Shown piece by piece: positions 1-6,581 of a stretch of DNA of 14,390 nt. The stretch spans positions 1 through 14,390 of the forward strand of contig DVKY01000035.1 in NCBI GenBank assembly GCA_018715765.1. The letters are read 5' to 3'. Each line of letters begins with the position of its first letter. Within the stretch, counting starts at the first letter, position 1. The notes beneath the pieces were generated by a model. That model searched no databases and was not told the origin of the DNA. It saw nothing but the letters and a program-made list of their open reading frames with translations. The DNA comes from Fimivicinus intestinavium (GTDB lineage: Bacteria; Bacillota; Clostridia; Oscillospirales; Acutalibacteraceae). The position numbers and the translations under genes were made by a program.

Positions 1-1
1 T

Positions 2-868
2 GAACGCCGTGAACTTTTGCCTGAAGGAACGCTGCCGGGGGTAAAATCCCGAACCAACCGCGCGGGGAACACCTGTGTGACAGCCATTGAAGTGCAGGAT
101 GAGCAAGGGGCGCAGGCAATCGGTAAACCGATTGGCACCTATGTTACGATTGAAGTGCCTTCCTTTTCCAACGACGCAGAGCTGCTCGACGGGCGCCTGG
201 CCCTGTTCGCGGAGGAATTGCGTGCGTTACTGCCAAAGGAGGGGCTGATCCTGGTGGTAGGGATTGGCAACGATCATATTACGCCGGATGCGCTCGGTCC
301 CCTGGCCGGTGAACGCATTCTAGTCACCCGCCATATCGGGCGGGAGCTGGCCAGGGCCATCGGCATGGATCGGCTCCGTCCGGTAGCCGGCCTAATTCCC
401 GGCGTACTGGGCCAGACCGGTATGGAAACCCGGGAAATTATCGCCGGCGTCATCCGCGCGGTGGAACCCTCCGCAGTGATCACCATAGACGCGCTTGCCG
501 CACGGAGGCTTTCCCGCCTGGGACGCACGATCCAGCTGAGCGACACGGGGATCACCCCCGGCTCCGGCGTTGGGAACGCACGCACGGCGCTGAATCGTGA
601 AACGCTGGGCGTACCGGTGATTGCGATTGGCGTTCCCACTGTTGTAGACGCAGCCACACTTGCCGCCGATCTTTTGGATGGTATGGACAGTGAAGAGCTC
701 CAGACAAAGCTTGCCTCCAAAATGGAAACGGGCAAAGCAGATATGATGGTAACCCCTCGGGAGATCGACCTGCTCGTGGAGCGGGCCGCCCGTTTGGTTG
801 CGCTTGGCGTCAATTGCGCGCTCCAGCCCTCCATGACGGCAGAGGATATTTTATCCGTCACAGCCTGA
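2..868 (+). CDS. gpr: Germination protease GPR (5' end missing)
   Basis: GPR is the aspartic-type endoprotease (peptidase family A25) that degrades small acid-soluble spore proteins when a spore germinates. It is made as a zymogen in the forespore. The reading frame is open to the window edge, so the true start lies upstream. A TTG at 17 is in frame but falls inside the conserved N-terminal region, so I do not take it as the start. Counting from that TTG, the family signatures are a GIGN...TPDALGP block at residues 83-95 and ITIDALAAR at 155-163. Asp91 and Asp158 match the two aspartates known to be essential in Bacillus GPR. The C-terminal VTPREID segment is also typical. About 288 residues are visible against roughly 290-370 in the family, so only a short N-terminus is lost. 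It lies just upstream of spoIIP on the same strand, the same order as in Bacillus subtilis. Identification is secure. Confidence 0.95.
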   Translation, partial: ERRELLPEGTLPGVKSRTNRAGNTCVTAIEVQDEQGAQAIGKPIGTYVTIEVPSFSNDAELLDGRLALFAEELRALLPKEGLILVVGIGNDHITPDALGPLAGERILVTRHIGRELARAIGMDRLRPVAGLIPGVLGQTGMETREIIAGVIRAVEPSAVITIDALAARRLSRLGRTIQLSDTGITPGSGVGNARTALNRETLGVPVIAIGVPTVVDAATLAADLLDGMDSEELQTKLASKMETGKADMMVTPREIDLLVERAARLVALGVNCALQPSMTAEDILSVTA

Positions 869-897
869 TTTTCTTCCGAAAGGCCCAGCGCACAGAG

Positions 898-926
898 GTA
901 TACCGGCCGGACCTACTGCATAGCTA
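898..926 (+). promoter_or_regulatory. Possible sporulation-sigma promoter before spoIIP
   Basis: The 145-base gap between gpr and spoIIP holds GTATACC at 898-904 and CATAGCTA at 919-926, 14 bases apart. The spacing and the CATA core resemble the sigma-E class (-10 near CATACAAT). The -35 is weak and only about half of the -10 positions match. In B. subtilis spoIIP is transcribed by a sporulation sigma factor, which makes a promoter here plausible. A GC hairpin at 934-957 (CGGGG paired with CCCCG) follows without a T-tract. Low confidence. Confidence 0.25.
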
Positions 927-978
927 TAAAACACGGGGCAGCCTGAGGCCTCCCCCGCTGACAGAACGGCCCGCCAAC

Positions 979-1005
979 CCTCCGGCGCGCGCCGGACCAC
1001 GGAGG
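979..1005 (+). promoter_or_regulatory. Palindrome and sequestered ribosome binding site of spoIIP
   Basis: A perfect 16-base palindrome, TCCGGCGCGCGCCGGA, occupies 981-996 directly before the Shine-Dalgarno GGAGG at 1001-1005. CCTCCG at 979-984 is also complementary to CGGAGG at 1000-1005. The transcript can therefore form either the tight palindromic hairpin, which leaves the Shine-Dalgarno free, or a hairpin that hides it. The repeats and complementarity are directly visible; a regulatory role is inference. Confidence 0.45.
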
Positions 1006-1013
1006 AACAGAAT

Positions 1014-2225
1014 TTGAAAACAACACAGCTGCATGCCAGAAAACGTGGGAGTGCTTTGCACTCCGCAAAAGGGGCCGGAATTTGCCTATTGGCCCTATCC
1101 CTGATCGCGCTGTCGATCACCGCAGCGCCCAAAATCGGAAAACAGGTGCTTCCCGTCGTACTGGCAAGCGCAGGACTTGCCCTCCCGGAGGGAGGCTCCT
1201 ATCTCCTGCGCAGCCAGATAGAAGAAGTCCAGACCGGCGAGCTGCCGCAAAATGAATTGCCTGCGGCCGTGACCTCCTCCAGCGCTACGCGCGAAACCAC
1301 TGCCGCGCAAACGGAGCCTCCGGCAGAAAAAGCGTCCGTCAATTTTACCGACACCCCAGACGATATCCAAAAACTGATGGACGAGGCCAGGCAGCAGCTC
1401 AAGGATGCCTCCCACGACGGAAAAATCATTACCCGCAAATACGACACCTCCAGCGCCACTGCGACCTATGGAAAGGTAGCTGTCCAAAACCAGACGGGCC
1501 AAGCGATGGATATCAAAACAGTCTTATCAGAGCCGGTGGATCTGAAAATCCAGGATAAATCCAAACCCACGATTTTGATTTACCATACGCACACAACGGA
1601 AAGCTACCAGATGCTGGATAACGGCTGGTTCACAAACAGCTATCAAACCCGCAGCAATTTAGAGGCCCGCAATATGGTGCGCGTCGGCGATGAGATTGTC
1701 GCACAGCTGGAGGCCGCAGGCTTTGCCGTGATCCATGATAAAAAAATTTACGATGCTACCTATAACGGCGCATATGACCGCTCCGAGGCGGCGATCGAGG
1801 CCTATCAGAAAAAATATCCGGAGCTGCAGGTGCTGCTTGATATTCACCGCGACGCCATTCAAACCAATGATACCACCCGCATTAAACCTACCGCCACTAT
1901 CAACGGCAAAAAGGCCGCGCAAATCATGATTATTTCCGGATGTGAAAGAGGAGATGTGACCGATTTCCCCGATTGGGAATATAATCTCCGCTTTGCAACC
2001 CAGCTTCAAAAAATATGTGAGGAAAGCTATCCCGGGTTGATGCGGCCCCTGTTTTTCTGTAATCGCAAGTATAACATGCATAAATCCCACTGCTCTCTGC
2101 TTTTGGAAATGGGCAGCGATTCCAACACGCTGGACGAAGCCGCCTATTCCGGCCGCCTGCTGGGCAAGGCGCTTGCACAGCTGCTTGAAAACTATGTGGT
2201 AACGGATGAACCGGCTGCTGAATAG
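1014..2225 (+). CDS. spoIIP: Stage II sporulation protein P (SpoIIP)
   Basis: SpoIIP is a membrane-anchored peptidoglycan amidase/endopeptidase. With SpoIID and SpoIIM it thins septal peptidoglycan and drives membrane migration during engulfment. The 403-residue product starts at TTG 1014, with GGAGG 8 bases upstream and no better start nearby. Residues 21-38 form the N-terminal membrane anchor. Residues 60-170 are a low-complexity linker rich in Ala, Thr, Glu and Gln. The catalytic domain runs from about 185 to 395. Its signatures are ILIYHTHTTESY at 187-198 (His191, His193, Glu196), LLDIHRDA at 275-282 (His279) and LLLEMGSDSN at 362-371 (Glu365), typical of this zinc-dependent family. Length is normal. 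It follows gpr on the same strand, as in other spore formers. Expression is probably in the mother cell early in sporulation, by family knowledge. Confidence 0.95.
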   Translation: MKTTQLHARKRGSALHSAKGAGICLLALSLIALSITAAPKIGKQVLPVVLASAGLALPEGGSYLLRSQIEEVQTGELPQNELPAAVTSSSATRETTAAQTEPPAEKASVNFTDTPDDIQKLMDEARQQLKDASHDGKIITRKYDTSSATATYGKVAVQNQTGQAMDIKTVLSEPVDLKIQDKSKPTILIYHTHTTESYQMLDNGWFTNSYQTRSNLEARNMVRVGDEIVAQLEAAGFAVIHDKKIYDATYNGAYDRSEAAIEAYQKKYPELQVLLDIHRDAIQTNDTTRIKPTATINGKKAAQIMIISGCERGDVTDFPDWEYNLRFATQLQKICEESYPGLMRPLFFCNRKYNMHKSHCSLLLEMGSDSNTLDEAAYSGRLLGKALAQLLENYVVTDEPAAE

Positions 2226-2509
2226 GGCTTCGTGCAAATGAAGTTTCTCCCGGTGACCAAACGGCAATCCGCCTGTCAGCGGGTTAGGCGCCGGCGGCGT
2301 TTCCAGGTGAATCCCTTCCTGATATTTCCGCCCTTTTTTCCTCCGGCCGTTCCTTCGCTTTTTTCGGGAGCGAACGGGCCGGCCGTCATGGAAGGCGAAA
2401 CGGCTGGGCTTCTCCCGGCTATTCAGCATGAAAGCTGCCGGGCGGTTTCATTGCCCGCGAAAAATCATGTTTCCCTTTGTACACCGAGGGGATAGAAAGG
2501 ATGTTGAAT
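2226..2509 (+). other. Gene-free GC-rich interval after spoIIP with inverted repeats
   Basis: This 284-base stretch shows no coding sequence with a credible ribosome binding site. Its main structure is an imperfect inverted repeat: CCGGCCGTTC at 2343-2352 against GAACGGGCCGG at 2372-2382, with one bulged G. An alternative inner stem pairs TTCGCT (2354-2359) with AGCGAA (2369-2374). The T-run lies in the loop, so it is not a standard terminator for spoIIP. A second GC stem (CCCGGC around 2415-2425 with GCCGGG around 2440) may also form. The spoIIP message may read through into the next small gene. Confidence 0.35.
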
Positions 2510-2848
2510 ATGCCATCCAAAGCTGGGCTTCAAAAAAGCCTGCGCGCTTATGTCCTCTTTTTTATCACGGGCTTGTGCATCACCATGCTCCTCTGGGGTG
2601 CGGTGCGCGCGCAGCTCAACACCCGGGCGATCAGCTTTGATGAAAACGCGCCCCGCATCCATCTCGCCTTGGGCACTCAGGACAACCCCCAGCTGCAAAT
2701 TGGCAGCAGTCGTTGGCAGCTCCGGCCTGACACTGTAGCATTGTGCAAGCGGGTGCTACCCGGCGCCGCTATACTGCTGCCCGCCCCCCTGCACTGCCTT
2801 TGGGAGGCGGGCGTATCCTGTGCGTCTCTGCTGCGCACACTGTTTTGA
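2510..2848 (+). CDS. Small membrane protein of unknown function downstream of spoIIP
   Basis: A 112-residue protein that I do not recognise. I chose ATG 2510 because AGAAAGG at 2494-2500 lies 9 bases upstream; an in-frame ATG at 2501 would leave no spacing. Residues 11-33 form one clear transmembrane segment preceded by basic residues, so the N-terminus is probably cytoplasmic. A polar region follows (34-80), then a second hydrophobic stretch (82-95) and a Cys-containing tail with Cys79, Cys96 and Cys104. It ends 21 bases before a strong terminator and is the last gene of the gpr-spoIIP group. B. subtilis also carries a small membrane protein (YqxA) after spoIIP, but I see no convincing sequence match, so the link is only positional. 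It is real by start signals and context; its function is unknown. Confidence 0.6.
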   Translation: MPSKAGLQKSLRAYVLFFITGLCITMLLWGAVRAQLNTRAISFDENAPRIHLALGTQDNPQLQIGSSRWQLRPDTVALCKRVLPGAAILLPAPLHCLWEAGVSCASLLRTLF

Positions 2849-2869
2849 TTCCAGCTGCTTCTCCACAAT

Positions 2870-2905
2870 AAAAGGCGGCGGCCCGCATGGAGCCGCCGCC
2901 TTTTT
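2870..2905 (+). terminator. Strong rho-independent terminator after the gpr-spoIIP group
   Basis: A perfect 13-base stem (AAAAGGCGGCGGC at 2870-2882, complement at 2892-2904) with a 9-base loop is followed by T-residues to 2905. The A-run on the left arm gives a short T-run on the other strand, so it may also stop clpC transcription, which converges from 3074. Confidence 0.9.
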
Positions 2906-3073
2906 ACCGCCTGGAATCTGACCAAAAGCCGAAGCAGGCATTCCTTAAATTCTGTTCATATCAGATGTTCGATCTGGCCGCAATTTCCTTTTAGAAGGCG
3001 AGCTTTGCCGAAAGGCGGTCTCGGGCAGGTGCAAACCGTACCCCGCGGCCTTACGTCCCGGATGGCGCAGGCC

Positions 3074-5575
3074 CTATTCAAAAAACCGCGCTGCTTCCGC
3101 CCTGTCCCCTTCGCGTGCCTGCTCCACAGGAGGAATGTCTTGCACAATCGCAAATGCGCCCTCCTGCACTGTGCAGAGATATTCCCCGCCCTCCTCCAGC
3201 CCGCCGCTGAGCAGCATTTCGCTGAGCAGGTCTTCAATCTGGCTCTGCACCGCCCGGCGCAGCGGCCGGGCGCCATAGGTCCGGTCAAAGCCTGCGTCTG
3301 CAATCCGGTGCAGCGCCTCCTCGCTGAAGGATAATGTGATCCCCTTTTCTGAAAGCCTCTGTGAAACATTGGAAAGCATCCGCCGGGCAATCTCTTCGAT
3401 TTCTGCCCTTGATAACTGATGAAAAACAATGATGTCGTCCACACGGTTCAGAAATTCCGGCCGGAAGGTGCGCTTAAGCTCATCCATCACTGCGGTACGA
3501 ATCCGCTTTTCCTCTCCCTGCACGCCCGTATCTCCTGAAAAGCCCAGACCGCTTCTCCGGTTGGAGATCATGGTGGCGCCAACATTGGAGGTCATGATGA
3601 GAATGCAGTTTTGAAAGCTCACCTTTCTTCCCTGGGAATCTGTCAGGCGGCCGTCCTCCAGGATTTGCAGCAGCATATTGAATACATCCGGATGCGCTTT
3701 TTCGATCTCATCAAAGAGCACCACAGAATACGGCCTTTTGCGCACCCTCTGGGTAAGCTGCCCTCCTTCCTCATAACCGACGTATCCGGGCGGAGAGCCT
3801 ACCATGCGGGAGACGGTATGCTTTTCCATATACTCTGACATATCCAACCGGATCATTGCGCTGTCATCGCCAAACATCGACTGAGCCAGAGCCTTGCTCA
3901 GCTCTGTTTTGCCCACTCCTGTGGGCCCAAGAAATAAAAAAGAGCCGAGCGGCCGCTCCGGGTCCCGCAGGCCAACGCGGGCACGGCGCATCGCACGGGC
4001 TACTGCCCGCACCGCTTCCTCCTGCCCAACAATCCTGTGATGAAGCTCCTCCTCCAGATGGAGCAGCCTGCGGCTCTCTTCGGCCGTGAGCTGCTGCACT
4101 GGGATTCCCGTCCACATGGAGACGATTTGTGCGATCCCCTCTCCGGTAACTGCCCCTGCCGTGTGGGAGGAACGCTCCCGCCAGGCATTTTTATCTCGTG
4201 AGAGATCCGCCCGCAGCTGTTTTTCCTCATCCCGCAGGCTGGCTGCCCGTTCAAATTCCTGCGCGTTAACCGCCGCCTCCTTCTCTGTTTGCAACGTTTC
4301 AAGCCGGTTTTCCAGCTGCTTGAGGTCAGGTGGCTCCCTATAGGCCTGCATCCGCACATGAGAGGCAGCCTCGTCAATCAGATCAATTGCCTTATCCGGC
4401 AGAAAACGGTCGGCAATATAGCGAGCCGACAGCTTCACCGCCGCCTGGATCGCCTCATCGGTAATGCGCACCTTGTGGTGCGCCTCATATTTATCCCGCA
4501 GACCCCGGAGGATTTCCACCGCCTCCTCCTGCGATGGCTCAGCCACATGGACCGGCTGAAACCTCCGTTCCAGCGCGGCATCCTTTTCGATATGCCTCCG
4601 GTATTCCTCAAGGGTTGTTGCACCGATCATTTGGATCTCTCCCCGCGCCAGCGTGGGTTTGAGGATGTTGGCGGCGTCAACCGCTCCCTCTGCCGCGCCC
4701 GCCCCAATGAGATTATGCACTTCGTCGATAAACAGGATGACGTCCCCAGCCTTGCGCACCTCCTCCAACGCTGTTTTCACCCGCTCTTCAAAATCGCCCC
4801 GGTATTTGGTGCCTGCCACCATGGCGGTCAGGTCGAGTGACACCACGCGCTTATCCCGCAGACCATCGGCAACGTCTCCTCCGGCGATTTGAAGCGCCAG
4901 GCCCTCTGCCACAGCGGTTTTGCCAACGCCCGGCTCACCGATCAGGCAGGGGTTGTTTTTCGTGCGGCGGCTGAGAATTTGCATCACACGCTCGATCTCC
5001 TTCTGCCTGCCAATGACCGGATCGATCAGGTTTTGCGCTGCAAGCAGCGTAAGGTCCCTGCCATACTGGTCGAGCGTTGGGGTATTGCTTTTATTTTTTC
5101 GGGCTGTTTTTTGCGTGGCCGAAGCTCCCGAAAGCCCCCCGCCCATGGAGCGGGTCAGATCGGCGAGCACATCCTGCGGGGAGACGCCAAGCTGGGTTAA
5201 AAAGTGGATTGCAAAACTTCCCCCCTCTTCAATAATGGCAATGAGCAGGTGCTCTGTCCCCACGTAGCTGTGCCCAAACCCCCGCGCCTCCAGAATGGCC
5301 ATTTCGATGATCCGTTTGCAGCGGGGCGTAAAATCGGCCGGGGATAGAACTGTTTGCGCGCCAACGCCGATTGTGCGCCGCATCAGCTCCTCTACCTGCG
5401 CGGCGGTAACGCCTCTCCCGGCCAGCGCAACGCACGCTACGCCGCCCGTATCCCGCAGCAGTCCGATCAGAAGATGCTCACTGCCGATATAGGTATGCCC
5501 CAGATTTTCCGCTGTTTCCACAGCGGTGTTGAGCGCTGCATTCGCTTTTTCCGTAAAGCCCGTAAATTTATACAT
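3074..5575 (-). CDS. clpC: ATP-dependent unfoldase ClpC (Clp protease ATP-binding subunit)
   Basis: ClpC is a Hsp100/AAA+ unfoldase that threads substrates into ClpP and handles damaged and regulatory proteins in the cytoplasm. The start is ATG 5575 (MYKFTGFTEKA), preceded by GGGAGAG; the frame is open further upstream but lacks start signals. The product is 833 residues. Domains in order: two Clp N-terminal repeats (about 4-145), AAA-1 with Walker A GEPGVGKT 213-220 and Walker B ILFIDE 280-285, a short coiled middle domain with a UVR-type motif (about 432-467) that marks ClpC rather than ClpB, AAA-2 with Walker A GPTGVGKT 550-557 and Walker B VVLFDE 618-623, a ClpP-docking LGF tripeptide 677-679, and sensor-2 GARPLRR 768-774. 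All catalytic motifs are intact. The usual neighbours ctsR, mcsA and mcsB are absent, and I see no CtsR-type GGTCAAA heptads in the upstream 130 bases. Confidence 0.95.
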   Translation of the reverse strand: MYKFTGFTEKANAALNTAVETAENLGHTYIGSEHLLIGLLRDTGGVACVALAGRGVTAAQVEELMRRTIGVGAQTVLSPADFTPRCKRIIEMAILEARGFGHSYVGTEHLLIAIIEEGGSFAIHFLTQLGVSPQDVLADLTRSMGGGLSGASATQKTARKNKSNTPTLDQYGRDLTLLAAQNLIDPVIGRQKEIERVMQILSRRTKNNPCLIGEPGVGKTAVAEGLALQIAGGDVADGLRDKRVVSLDLTAMVAGTKYRGDFEERVKTALEEVRKAGDVILFIDEVHNLIGAGAAEGAVDAANILKPTLARGEIQMIGATTLEEYRRHIEKDAALERRFQPVHVAEPSQEEAVEILRGLRDKYEAHHKVRITDEAIQAAVKLSARYIADRFLPDKAIDLIDEAASHVRMQAYREPPDLKQLENRLETLQTEKEAAVNAQEFERAASLRDEEKQLRADLSRDKNAWRERSSHTAGAVTGEGIAQIVSMWTGIPVQQLTAEESRRLLHLEEELHHRIVGQEEAVRAVARAMRRARVGLRDPERPLGSFLFLGPTGVGKTELSKALAQSMFGDDSAMIRLDMSEYMEKHTVSRMVGSPPGYVGYEEGGQLTQRVRKRPYSVVLFDEIEKAHPDVFNMLLQILEDGRLTDSQGRKVSFQNCILIMTSNVGATMISNRRSGLGFSGDTGVQGEEKRIRTAVMDELKRTFRPEFLNRVDDIIVFHQLSRAEIEEIARRMLSNVSQRLSEKGITLSFSEEALHRIADAGFDRTYGARPLRRAVQSQIEDLLSEMLLSGGLEEGGEYLCTVQEGAFAIVQDIPPVEQAREGDRAEAARFFE

Positions 5576-5704
5576 AGATCGCTCTCCCGTTTCTAGATAA
5601 ACTCTTGTGGAATCAAGCAAGGGGTGCCTGTGCGCAGGCCCTTTCTTCATCAGGCGCATATCTGGCCGCGCCCTGGCTACAAAGCGCCTGCGCTGCTTCC
5701 CCTG

Positions 5705-5908
5705 TTAATCCTTTTCCTTTGCCGCCGCTTTTCCTCTTTCAAAATGGGCGGCCGCACGGCTCCTCTTTTTTAAGCGCTCCGGCCGCATGGATGCGCGCCC
5801 TATGTGCCGAAGCGTCTGCATAGGCTCCTCAGAAAACGGATCCGGGGACAGCTCCTCCGCTATTTCAAAATCCAATCGGTATGGCTGTTTCCCGCCAAAG
5901 CTCTCCAT
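5705..5908 (-). CDS. 67-residue conserved-looking hypothetical protein upstream of clpC
   Basis: I do not recognise this protein. The case for a real gene is its start: ATG 5908 has GGGGAGG (minus strand, 5918-5924) exactly 9 bases upstream, one of the best ribosome binding sites in the window. The N-terminal half is acidic (EIAEELSPDPFSEEP, about residues 15-29) and the C-terminal half strongly basic (RPERLKKRSR, about 42-51, then FERGKAAAKEKD at the end). No signal peptide, membrane segment or cysteine is present. It is probably a small soluble protein, partly helical or disordered. It lies 129 bases upstream of clpC on the same strand with no clear terminator between, so the two may be co-transcribed. 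That would be consistent with a small adaptor or regulator, but this is speculation. Confidence 0.5.
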   Translation of the reverse strand: MESFGGKQPYRLDFEIAEELSPDPFSEEPMQTLRHIGRASMRPERLKKRSRAAAHFERGKAAAKEKD

Positions 5909-5995
5909 ATCGCAATTCCTCCCCAGTGACAGCTGGATGCAACCAATAGTTTATGCCGTTTTTCCAGAGCGTATTCAAAAGATGGGCTCACCCGA

Positions 5996-6024
5996 GTCAC
6001 ACATTCCGGGCATTCACATACTAT
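5996..6024 (+). promoter_or_regulatory. Sigma-E/sigma-K-like promoter of the Cys-rich gene
   Basis: CATACTAT at 6017-6024 matches the sigma-E -10 consensus CATACAAT at 7 of 8 positions. GTCACAC at 5996-6002 resembles the GTCATAT-type -35, and the 14-base spacing fits the class. The -10 is also one base from the sigma-K CATANNNTA form. No sigma-A promoter of similar quality is visible before the gene. The predicted transcript starts near 6031, about 26 bases before ATG 6057. This suggests mother-cell expression during sporulation. Confidence 0.45.
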
Positions 6025-6056
6025 GGGAGTGTAACCAAGGAAAGGAGGAAGCTTAG

Positions 6057-6218
6057 ATGAACTGCTTTGGTGGCTGCAATTCCTGGATCATCATCCTGAT
6101 CCTCATCTGCCTGTTCTGCAATGACGGCTGTGGCCTGAGCACCGCTAACAACGGCTGTGGCTGCGGCTGCGGCACGACTTACGGCGGGCGCGGCGGCTGT
6201 GGCTGCGGCTGCGACTGA
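6057..6218 (+). CDS. Cys/Gly-rich small membrane-anchored protein (coat-like candidate)
   Basis: A 53-residue protein with 11 Cys and 14 Gly. The start is ATG 6057, with AAAGGAGG at 6041-6048 giving 8-base spacing. The N-terminus carries Cys3 and Cys7, then a hydrophobic run WIIILILICLF at 10-20 that could be a membrane or signal segment. The rest is two Gly-Cys alternating blocks, GCGCGCG at 33-39 and GCGCGC at 47-52, around a Tyr/Arg spacer. Small proteins of this kind are widespread in Clostridia and sometimes carry database names such as 'chorion class high-cysteine protein', a similarity of composition rather than function. The sporulation-type promoter suggests a cross-linkable spore-surface or coat component; metal binding is an alternative. 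It is monocistronic, divergent from the 67-residue gene, with its own terminator. Confidence 0.7.
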   Translation: MNCFGGCNSWIIILILICLFCNDGCGLSTANNGCGCGCGTTYGGRGGCGCGCD

Positions 6219-6393
6219 TCCCCTTGCTCCAGGCGAGCGCGGGCGCAGGCCGGCGCGCGGCATACAAATCCGGCTTTGAGCTGTGCCAGAAACACAGGCC
6301 TCCCCAATGCTTTTGCCGCGGGGAAAAGCCAAACCCGGACGTAGGCTGTGTGCCGTCCGCCAGGCGCTGCGCAAAACGGCGCTTGCCAACCCC

Positions 6394-6412
6394 GGGCGGG
6401 AACCTCCCGCCC
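6394..6412 (+). terminator. Short perfect GC hairpin before the main terminator
   Basis: GGGCGGGA at 6394-6401 pairs perfectly with TCCCGCCC at 6405-6412 across a 3-base loop. It lacks a proper T-tract (TTACAT follows), so it may be a pause site or accessory to the stronger terminator 7 bases downstream. Confidence 0.4.
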
Positions 6413-6418
6413 TTACAT

Positions 6419-6457
6419 AGCCGCCATGAAGCACAACGCTTTTCATGGCGGCTTTTT
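6419..6457 (+). terminator. Rho-independent terminator of the Cys-rich gene
   Basis: A perfect 12-base stem (AGCCGCCATGAA at 6419-6430, complement at 6442-6453) with an 11-base loop, then TTTTT at 6453-6457. It separates the Cys-rich transcript from the PlsY-like gene, whose promoter starts at 6493. Confidence 0.85.
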
Positions 6458-6492
6458 GGGCCTTTTTATGCGGGAAAAACCGATCTTTTTCC

Positions 6493-6521
6493 TTGTATAT
6501 CCGCATGTATCCTGCTATACT
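6493..6521 (+). promoter_or_regulatory. Sigma-A promoter with extended -10 for the PlsY-like gene
   Basis: TATACT at 6516-6521 is preceded by TGC, giving an extended -10. TTGTAT at 6493-6498 is the -35 at 17-base spacing. The transcript would start near 6528, about 54 bases before ATG 6582. Confidence 0.6.
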
Positions 6522-6581
6522 AAATTTGGTCTATCAGCACCAGTTCATACCGGCATAGGGTTGGCAGAAAGGAGAAGGCCC

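Larger units (their letters stand above)
6219..6581 (+). other. Gene-free interval between the Cys-rich gene and the PlsY-like gene
   Basis: This 363-base stretch holds two hairpins and a promoter (listed separately) and no gene I can support. A frame on the plus strand is open from 6348 into the PlsY-like gene, but it would cross the terminator at 6419-6457 and has no ribosome binding site. From 6219 to 6390 the sequence is GC-rich with several short complementary segments, for example CGGAC and GTCCG near 6335-6360, but no fold I can name. Confidence 0.5.

Noticed and set aside
1659..2429. Long minus-strand frame opposite spoIIP
   Set aside because: It is the antisense of conserved SpoIIP catalytic motifs, with no start signals or recognisable domain.
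2232..2495. Plus-strand 87-codon frame after spoIIP
   Set aside because: Begins at a weak start without Shine-Dalgarno, runs through the inverted repeat at 2343-2382 and has Arg/Pro-rich chance composition.
5576..5659. 28-residue N-terminal extension of ClpC
   Set aside because: ClpC proteins begin near MYKFTGFTEKA; ATG 5575 has GGGAGAG at proper distance and the upstream codons look random.
6348..6581. N-terminal extension of the PlsY-like gene by an upstream open frame
   Set aside because: The extension would cross the terminator at 6419-6457 and the promoter at 6493-6521, and has no ribosome binding site. ATG 6582 has AAAGGAG and starts with a typical membrane segment.
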